The position numbers and the translations under genes are program-made. The notes under the pieces were generated by a model. The model was not told the DNA's origin and did no database searches. It saw nothing but the letters and a program-made list of their open reading frames with translations. A DNA stretch of 64,000 nt, from positions 15,077,033 to 15,141,032 of the forward strand of contig NC_053153.1 in the NCBI RefSeq assembly GCF_016808335.1, in the 5' to 3' direction. Below are positions 55,874-64,000 of the stretch, in pieces (the stretch's first letter is position 1; each line of letters opens with the position of its first letter). Source of the DNA: Panicum virgatum. Lineage: Eukaryota; Streptophyta; Magnoliopsida; Poales; Poaceae.

Positions 55874-56944
55874 ATGAAGCGCCCCGAAGCCGCTGCCGCA
55901 GGAGCGAGCCGCAAGAGGAGGCGCTTCTCCGTGGGCAGCACCGAGCACTACGAGGAGCTGTCCCGCCTCGGCGAGGGCAGCTTCGGCGCGGTCGTCAAGG
56001 CGCGCCACCGCGTCACGGGCCAGGCCGTCGCCATCAAGCGCCTCACCTTGGCCGACGCCGACGGCGGCCTCGCGGAGGACCCGATGCGCGAGGCGGGCTT
56101 CCACGAGGCGTGCGGCGACAGCCCGTTCATCGTCGGCTTCCACGGCGTTGTCCGCGACCCGGCCACGTCGCGCTTCTGCCTCGTCATGGAGTGCGTCGAC
56201 GGGCCGAGCCTCCACGACTACCTCAACCGGCGCCGCCGCGACCCGCAGCTCCCGGAGGGCGCGGTGCGAACCGTCATGTGGCAACTGCTGACGGCCGCCA
56301 AGAAGATGCACGACAGCGGCATCATCCACCGGGATATTAAGCCCCATAACATCCTCGTCGCCGGAGATCACAGTGCAGTCAAGATCTGCGACTTCGGGCT
56401 CGCCATGTCCACGTCCGACGCGCCGCCGTACGAGCAGGCGGGCACGCTCTTCTACAAGGCGCCCGAGATGCTGCTGGACATGCCCGTCTACGGCACGGCG
56501 GTCGACGCCTGGTCCCTGGGATGCGTCATGGCGGAGATCATCAGCGGGAGGCCGCTGTTCCAGGGCTGCTACGAGGACGGGCAGCTCTGCGCCATCTTCG
56601 ACGTGCTCGGCGTGCCAGACGACAGGACATGGCCGGGGTTCTCCTCCACGCCGTTCGCCACCAACTTGCTGCCGGAGCTGGACGTGCATCAGAACAACTA
56701 CCTGCGCGAGCTGTTCCCCGAGGCGACCTTGTCCAAGGAAGGATTCGAGGTCCTCAACGGCCTCCTCACCTGCAACCCCGACAAGCGGCTCGCTGCGAAA
56801 GACGCGCTCGAGCACGTGTGGTTTGCCAAGGTCGACGAGTTGAAGCTTCCGAGGAAAGATGAGTTGGCATCGGCATTGCCCGGGAAGAAGATGCTCATGG
56901 TTCGTGCGGCTTGTGCGAAGAAACGAAAGCTGCAGTGTGTGTGA
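55874..56944 (+). CDS. CDK-like Ser/Thr kinase, CDKF-2 type, intronless
   Basis: Single 356-residue frame. I use the ATG at 55874: the longer frame from 55796 begins with GTG and would overlap the TATA/leader region. All kinase landmarks are present: G-E-G-S-F-G (33-38), V-A-I-K with Lys55, Glu73 in helix C, H-R-D (152-154), D-F-G (173-175), A-P-E (196-198). Helix C reads D-P-M-R-E-A, not PSTAIRE, so binding to a canonical cyclin is doubtful. The activation segment ends G-T-L-F-Y-K-A-P-E. A basic K-R-R-R stretch at 14-17 and K-K-R-K near the C-terminus may be nuclear localisation signals. This resembles the rice 'putative cyclin-dependent kinase F-2' group, an expanded grass family of uncertain function. 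Complete. Confidence 0.9.
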   Translation: MKRPEAAAAGASRKRRRFSVGSTEHYEELSRLGEGSFGAVVKARHRVTGQAVAIKRLTLADADGGLAEDPMREAGFHEACGDSPFIVGFHGVVRDPATSRFCLVMECVDGPSLHDYLNRRRRDPQLPEGAVRTVMWQLLTAAKKMHDSGIIHRDIKPHNILVAGDHSAVKICDFGLAMSTSDAPPYEQAGTLFYKAPEMLLDMPVYGTAVDAWSLGCVMAEIISGRPLFQGCYEDGQLCAIFDVLGVPDDRTWPGFSSTPFATNLLPELDVHQNNYLRELFPEATLSKEGFEVLNGLLTCNPDKRLAAKDALEHVWFAKVDELKLPRKDELASALPGKKMLMVRAACAKKRKLQCV

Positions 56945-58379
56945 CTTCAGAATTCTTTGCATACAAGGATAAGATAACTTCTAAGTGTCCTACTACGAGA
57001 TCTCTTGCACTCCTGCAGTCAAATTTCAGATGCATGAAGCTGCTGATGTTGTAATTTCAGATACATGTGTTCAAGTGCTTAGTATACTAACAGATCCTAT
57101 ATGGCTTATGTACTGTTTGTGAACAATGTGATTCAGTAAGTAGCATCGTTGAATCCATCCTGTGACGAATTTTGCTGTCTTTCTGTTTTTCTTGAGCATC
57201 ACAACCCAAGGATTCACAAAAAATCCCGTCCGGCAGCCCGCCATCAGCACGTCGATCCCTCCGGCAGCCCGGCGACTACGTCGTCGATCCTATCCGGCAG
57301 GCGCCGTCCGCAACGCTGCCGTCCAATGCTGCCGCCGCCGCCGTCCAATACAACTACTCCCGACATGATGGTCACTGCTGTTCCAGCAAAGAAGATGACT
57401 GCAGCTCCAGCAAATAAGATGGTTCCCAAGAGAAAGCTAAACTCGGATTTATGATCTATGTGATGTATCGAAGCTGAAGTATCTGGACAATTAAAAATTA
57501 ATCAGTTACGTGAGATGTTTGGTCACAAGTAGTTATGCTAGTGTGAACTTAATTTCTGTAATTTCTGTGAGCTTTGAATCTTTTTCAATAAGGCTTTGAA
57601 CTCATTTGTTTCGTGATTTGTAAACTCATTTGAGTGAGCCTATGAGCTAATGATTTGAACTTGTCATTATTTTTTTAGCTGTGAACGCATCATTCCATCC
57701 AACTGTATAAACATCATTCAGTTTGCACTCGTTTCCGACGTGCTGGCACTGCTAGGGTAGGCTCGTGTTCGTGGCCATGAAGTTCTTGATGCGGCGACGG
57801 GGTGACGATCGATCGAAGCAGGTACAGCCGCCGCCTGCAGGACGGGTCCACGACGCAGTCGGCAGTCCGCCGGAGGGATCGACGTTCTGATGGCGGTCCG
57901 CCGGAGGGATCGTCGGTGAATACCATGATGACACGTCAAATATAGCAAGGTCCTTGTTTATAGATCAAAATTGAACAATACTAAGATACAACAACGGCAC
58001 CAGTGGCCGATACAACTATCAACATTGAAGTTATAGCAAGCACCCAAGTTGGCCTGCTGAGTGTGCAAACCTTGAGGCCTCCCAAATCGTTGAACTCTCA
58101 CGGAATAATATATTACAGCAGTCCCTTTAACAAGTGAGTCAGTTTCTAATGTACACAATTAACTAAAACTGATATGCTGTTTGCTTGCTAGCGTAGATCT
58201 GAGACATCATTAGAGACGGGCATGATTACCCATGGAGACAAGAATGCCCTGTTCGTCATTCGTGAAGAACCAAGTACAAATCGATCACATTGTATGAACC
58301 ACCAATGTAGCACCCTAGAACGAAGAGGTCCAGCTAAGAATGAGCTACTGGTTCACCGTTTCTTCTGATCCTTACTGGT
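56945..58379. other. 3' flanks of two convergent genes
   Basis: Between CDKF-like (+) and RPB2 (-). The ORF at 57149-57454 has no domain. Short GC islands at 57222-57330 and 57835-57915 share inverted words (GTCGATCCCTCCGGCAG against CCGGAGGGATCGACG). Confidence 0.5.

Positions 58380-58400
<21 letters not shown>
58347..58400 (-). repeat. 27-bp tandem duplication over the RPB2 stop codon
   Basis: Units 58347-58373 and 58374-58400 differ by one base (CACCGTTTC against CACCTTTTC). The right unit holds the last codons and TGA of RPB2; the left unit repeats them inside the 3' UTR. 27 bp is nine codons. Confidence 0.92.
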
Positions 58401-61103
<2,703 letters not shown>

Positions 61104-61165
61104 CTGGATAAGTGGATAGCAGGATAAATAAGTTTATGAGAAAAACATGCAAGTTTAAAGTTAGG

Positions 61166-61297
61166 TATTAGATGTATATGCTGTATTTGCTTTGTATAAG
61201 TCACGTACCTGACTTACTTGTCCCTCAAGCCATACGGCCTATATATATAAAGGTCACCCCCCTCCTAGGGTGTGTGGTGTTTGCCCAACTCTCTACA
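61166..61297 (+). repeat. 5' LTR of the copia element (about 125-132 bp)
   Basis: The right end is CTCTACA at 61297, directly before the primer-binding site. The left end is uncertain: TATTAGATG at 61166 or TGTATATG at 61173. A TATATATATAAAGG promoter element lies at about 61238-61252. LTRs this short are known in some grass copia families. Confidence 0.7.
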
Positions 61298-61312
61298 TGG
61301 TATCACGAGACT
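61298..61312 (+). promoter_or_regulatory. Primer-binding site (initiator Met-tRNA type)
   Basis: TGGTATCACGAGAC begins right after the LTR; TGGTATCA is the core complementary to the 3' end of plant initiator tRNA-Met. The usual continuation GAGC is displaced by one base. Confidence 0.75.
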
Positions 61313-61509
61313 GGGCCCTACCCTAGCCCTGGCCGTGAGCCTCATCCCCCTTCCGCTGCCCTAGGCGTGCTGCTCCCTGCCGTGTGCCTGACCTCCCCCC
61401 TCCATAGCAGATCCAATCTGCTCCGGCGTGCAAATCCCTGCACGTCGTCCACCACACCACCGGCGCCTCCTCCCTATAGGTCGCGCCATCCCCTCCTTCT
61501 CCCTGGTTG

Positions 61510-64000
61510 ATGTCCTCCTCCATCACGGACAGTGCATCCTCCCCTAGCACCACCAACATGGGAGACGCCATCATCCCCTTTGCCACCGTCAACGTCAAGT
61601 CCCACGTCCCTGTGACACTGGAACTTCGCGCCGGCAACTACACCAAGTGGAGCACCTACTTCAAGGCCATGTGCGGCAAGTTTGGACTCCTTAAGAACAT
61701 CGATGGGACAGCAGCTCCTGCCACCCCTGATGACACCTGGATCCAAACTGAGTGCTGCGTCCGCAGCTGGCTGTACGGCTCTGTCTCTGAATCTGTGCTA
61801 GACTTCGCCATGGCACCGGATCAGACGGCGCGCCAGCTCTGGGTTGCCATCGATGCCCACTTCACGGCGAACAGGGCTCCGCGCTGCATCTACCTCAGCC
61901 ATGAATTCCACAACATCAACCAAGGCGACCTCTCTGTTGAAGATTACGGCCAGAAGGTCAAGCAGGCTGCTGATCGCCTTCGCGATGCTGGGGAACAAGT
62001 CGCAGAGAGCACCCTCGTCCTCAACCTCCTGCGTGGCGCCAACCCCAAGTTCAGCACCACCTGCGACTTCATCGCCGGCACGCCCGGCATGACCTTCGCC
62101 ACGGCCCTCTACCAGCTCGCCCTAAAGGAGCTCCGCCTTGCGCACGGAGCCTCCGTCACCGCCAACACTGCCCTGGTCGCATCGCCCTCCTCTACTGGTT
62201 GTGGCTCTGCCTGCCGCCTCTCCTCGGCGCCCTCCAGCGTGCCACAGCAGCAGCAGCAGCAGCGCCGCCCCAGGAAGAAGCGCAACGGTGGCGGCGGCGG
62301 CGGACAGCAAGGCGGCGACGGCGGCGGCTACCAGCAGGGCGGCCAGGCTGCACGCCCCCCCTACCCGACCGGCCCGTGGTTCTGTTTCAATCCATGGGCC
62401 GCCCAGTCGGGAGGACAGGCGGGCGTTTGGGCCGGCCAGGGAGCTGGCTACCGCGGAGGCCCATCCACCACGGGCGGGTGGAGCGGACAGGGTTTGCTGG
62501 GCCCTGCGCCACAGCAGGCCCACTCCGCCTTCGCCCCATCTCAGTTCTCCCAGGCCCCTGCGCCTTCCTGGGACCAGGCAGGCCTCGTCGCCGCTCTCCA
62601 ACAGATGTCTCTCCAAGGCTCGTCTCCGTGGGTCATGGACACCAGCGCCACCACCCACATGCACTCCTCTGAAAGTATATTGTTCTCCCGTACCCCTTCA
62701 CCGCATTCTTCTATTGTTGTAGGCAATGGCACTAGTATTCCAGTCACGTCTCGTGGTCAGTCCTTCCTTCCCACCATAGCATCTAACTTCGTCTTGAACA
62801 ACGTCCTTGTCGTCCCATCCATAGTTCGCAATCTCCTTTCCGTTCGTCAATTCACCCGCGACAATAGTTCTATCGAATTTGATGCCTTTGGTTTTTCTGT
62901 GAAGGACCCCAGGACGCGGCGCGTGATTCTTCGCTGCAATAGTGATGGAGACTTGTACACCATCACTGCTACAGCACCAGCCACTACCCACGCCCTTCTC
63001 GCTGCTTCCACTTCGCTGTGGCATCAACGTCTCGGCCATCCTGCTCCAGCCACCGTCTCCTCGCTCCGCCAGAATAAACACATCACTTGTAGTAAAGTAG
63101 ATCGCTCCCTGTGCCATGCCTGTCAACTAGGCAAACACACGCGCCTTCCATTTAGTACCTCTACCTCCAGGACCTCTTCTCCTTTTGAGTTAGTGCATTG
63201 TGATGTTTGGACATCTCCTGTTCCTAGTATTTCGAGCTACAGTTATTATTTAGTAATGCTGGATGATTTTACTCATTATTGTTGGACGTTTCCTCTCCAT
63301 CATAAGTCTGATGTTCATGAGCATATCGTTCAGTTTATTTCTTATGCGCACACTCAGTTTAGCCTTCCCGTTAAGTGTTTCCAGACTGATAATGGCCGCG
63401 AATTTATTAATATTGCTACCACGGCTCTCTTAGCATCCCGTGGTATTTTATTCCGATATTCTTGCCCTTATACGTCTCCTCAAAATGGCAAAGCTGAGCG
63501 TGTTCTTCGAACCCTTAATAATTCTGTGCGCACCATGCTGATGCATGCCTCCATGCCGCCCCCCTACTGGGCTAAGGCCTTATCTGTAGCCACATATCTC
63601 CTGAACAGGCGCCCCTCCACCTCTATCTCGGGTAAGATCCCATATATGCGCCTCAACGGCAGCTATCCCGCCTATGATCACTTGCGGGTTTTTGGGTGTC
63701 TTTGCTACCCCAACCTTCAAGCGACATCACCTCATAAGCTCGCTCCGAGGTCCGCTGCATGTGTGTTTCTAGGTTACCCCTCAGCACATAAAGGCTATCG
63801 TTGTTTAGACCTTTCCACTCGTCGCGTTATCATCTCTCGTCGCGTTTTTGATGAGCTTATCTTTCCCTTCGCTCGTGACGACCCTGTCCCATCTTCTTCT
63901 TTTGATTTTCTACAAGACGACGATTCGGATATATTTGTGCCTTGCTCTACTAACAATGCAGCGGTTCGGGCGTCGGTCGCTCCATCTTCGGATGTTGAGC
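61510..64000 (+). CDS. Copia gag-pol polyprotein (gag, protease, integrase), open at window end
   Basis: From ATG 61510 the frame is open for 830 residues to the window edge. Gag: copia-type N-terminal half (about residues 20-220) with a Y-x-K-W motif; then a Gln tract and a Gly/Gln/Pro-rich region (about 255-370) where a CCHC zinc knuckle would be expected but none is seen. Protease: W-V-M-D-T-S-A at Asp377, where the family has D-S/T-G-A, so the active-site Gly is Ser. GAG-pre-integrase zinc domain: H-Q-R-L-G-H..C-H-A-C (about 503-540). Integrase core: Asp565, Asp627 and Glu663, a perfect DD35E spacing. The polyprotein packages, processes and integrates the element's cDNA. ATG choice: first in-frame Met after the PBS with the gag N-terminus following. 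Confidence 0.9.
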   Translation, partial: MSSSITDSASSPSTTNMGDAIIPFATVNVKSHVPVTLELRAGNYTKWSTYFKAMCGKFGLLKNIDGTAAPATPDDTWIQTECCVRSWLYGSVSESVLDFAMAPDQTARQLWVAIDAHFTANRAPRCIYLSHEFHNINQGDLSVEDYGQKVKQAADRLRDAGEQVAESTLVLNLLRGANPKFSTTCDFIAGTPGMTFATALYQLALKELRLAHGASVTANTALVASPSSTGCGSACRLSSAPSSVPQQQQQQRRPRKKRNGGGGGGQQGGDGGGYQQGGQAARPPYPTGPWFCFNPWAAQSGGQAGVWAGQGAGYRGGPSTTGGWSGQGLLGPAPQQAHSAFAPSQFSQAPAPSWDQAGLVAALQQMSLQGSSPWVMDTSATTHMHSSESILFSRTPSPHSSIVVGNGTSIPVTSRGQSFLPTIASNFVLNNVLVVPSIVRNLLSVRQFTRDNSSIEFDAFGFSVKDPRTRRVILRCNSDGDLYTITATAPATTHALLAASTSLWHQRLGHPAPATVSSLRQNKHITCSKVDRSLCHACQLGKHTRLPFSTSTSRTSSPFELVHCDVWTSPVPSISSYSYYLVMLDDFTHYCWTFPLHHKSDVHEHIVQFISYAHTQFSLPVKCFQTDNGREFINIATTALLASRGILFRYSCPYTSPQNGKAERVLRTLNNSVRTMLMHASMPPPYWAKALSVATYLLNRRPSTSISGKIPYMRLNGSYPAYDHLRVFGCLCYPNLQATSPHKLAPRSAACVFLGYPSAHKGYRCLDLSTRRVIISRRVFDELIFPFARDDPVPSSSFDFLQDDDSDIFVPCSTNNAAVRASVAPSSDVE

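Larger units (their letters stand above)
61166..64000 (+). mobile_element. Ty1/copia retrotransposon, 5' part, inserted in an RPB2 intron
   Basis: A short 5' LTR, a primer-binding site and an open gag-protease-integrase frame in copia order run to the window edge; reverse transcriptase, RNase H and 3' LTR must follow outside. The element is antisense to RPB2. The uninterrupted frame suggests a young insertion. Its right end and target duplication cannot be checked here. Confidence 0.93.

Noticed and set aside
55829..56962. 377-residue minus-strand ORF opposite the kinase gene
   Set aside because: Shadow of the intact CDKF-like gene caused by its high third-position GC; no recognisable domain.
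57149..57454. 101-residue ORF after the kinase gene
   Set aside because: Low-complexity Pro/Lys/Ala tail, no domain; probably chance in the 3' flank.
62122..62664. 180-residue minus-strand ORF and a + frame at 62138-62722
   Set aside because: Shadows of the Gly/Gln/Pro-rich part of the copia gag frame.

Overview
This window is plant nuclear DNA, almost certainly from a grass and probably a panicoid (inference). The evidence is GC-rich first exons with AT-rich introns, grass-type MITEs, a CACTA element and SINE, grass LTR retrotransposons, and plant-only genes: a Kelch-phosphatase BSL2, a GCK-domain protein, a SINA-like E3 and a plant NF-YA. There is no bacterial, organellar or viral backbone, no CRISPR array and no rRNA gene. 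Coordinates of spliced genes come from my reading of GT/AG sites that keep the reading frame. No transcript data were used.

Layout. 1-10149 is the 3' part of a decayed Ty3/Gypsy element on the + strand: RNase H, integrase, a long non-coding tail carrying an antisense accessory gene, and a 3' LTR. 10150-18658 holds one secreted-protein gene (Expp1-like, 3 exons) with a large duplicated intron. 18659-27738 is a repeat nest: a CACTA element with a GTG target duplication, Tourist-like and Stowaway MITEs, a MITE-like element carrying a 74-bp tandem repeat, a full-length tRNA-derived SINE with a 17-bp duplication, and a MITE split by a hAT-like element. 28678-32611 is an NF-YA gene with a miR169-type site in its 3' UTR. 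34816-37749 holds two minus-strand genes, a double-GCK protein and a SINA-like RING E3. 39.9-43.7 kb has an NPF/PTR transporter fragment, GC-rich unexplained DNA and two TTA-type MITEs. 44495-52370 is BSL2 (21 coding exons). A 980-bp fold-back element with a perfect 9-bp duplication follows. A broken ATL-type RING gene and an intronless CDKF-like kinase lie at 55.2-56.9 kb. 58380-61103 is the 3' half of the RNA polymerase II subunit 2 gene (minus strand). Its remaining exons are cut off from it by a copia retrotransposon whose 5' end and open gag-pol frame run from about 61166 to the window edge.

The genes are independent housekeeping or regulatory loci and form no operon or pathway. I found no convincing new multi-gene system. 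The most unusual signals are structural: a cluster of very short poly(A)-tailed insertions with clean target duplications between 28 and 39 kb, the 980-bp fold-back element, the 74-bp repeat array inside a MITE-like element, the duplicated intron, and the copia insertion in RPB2.
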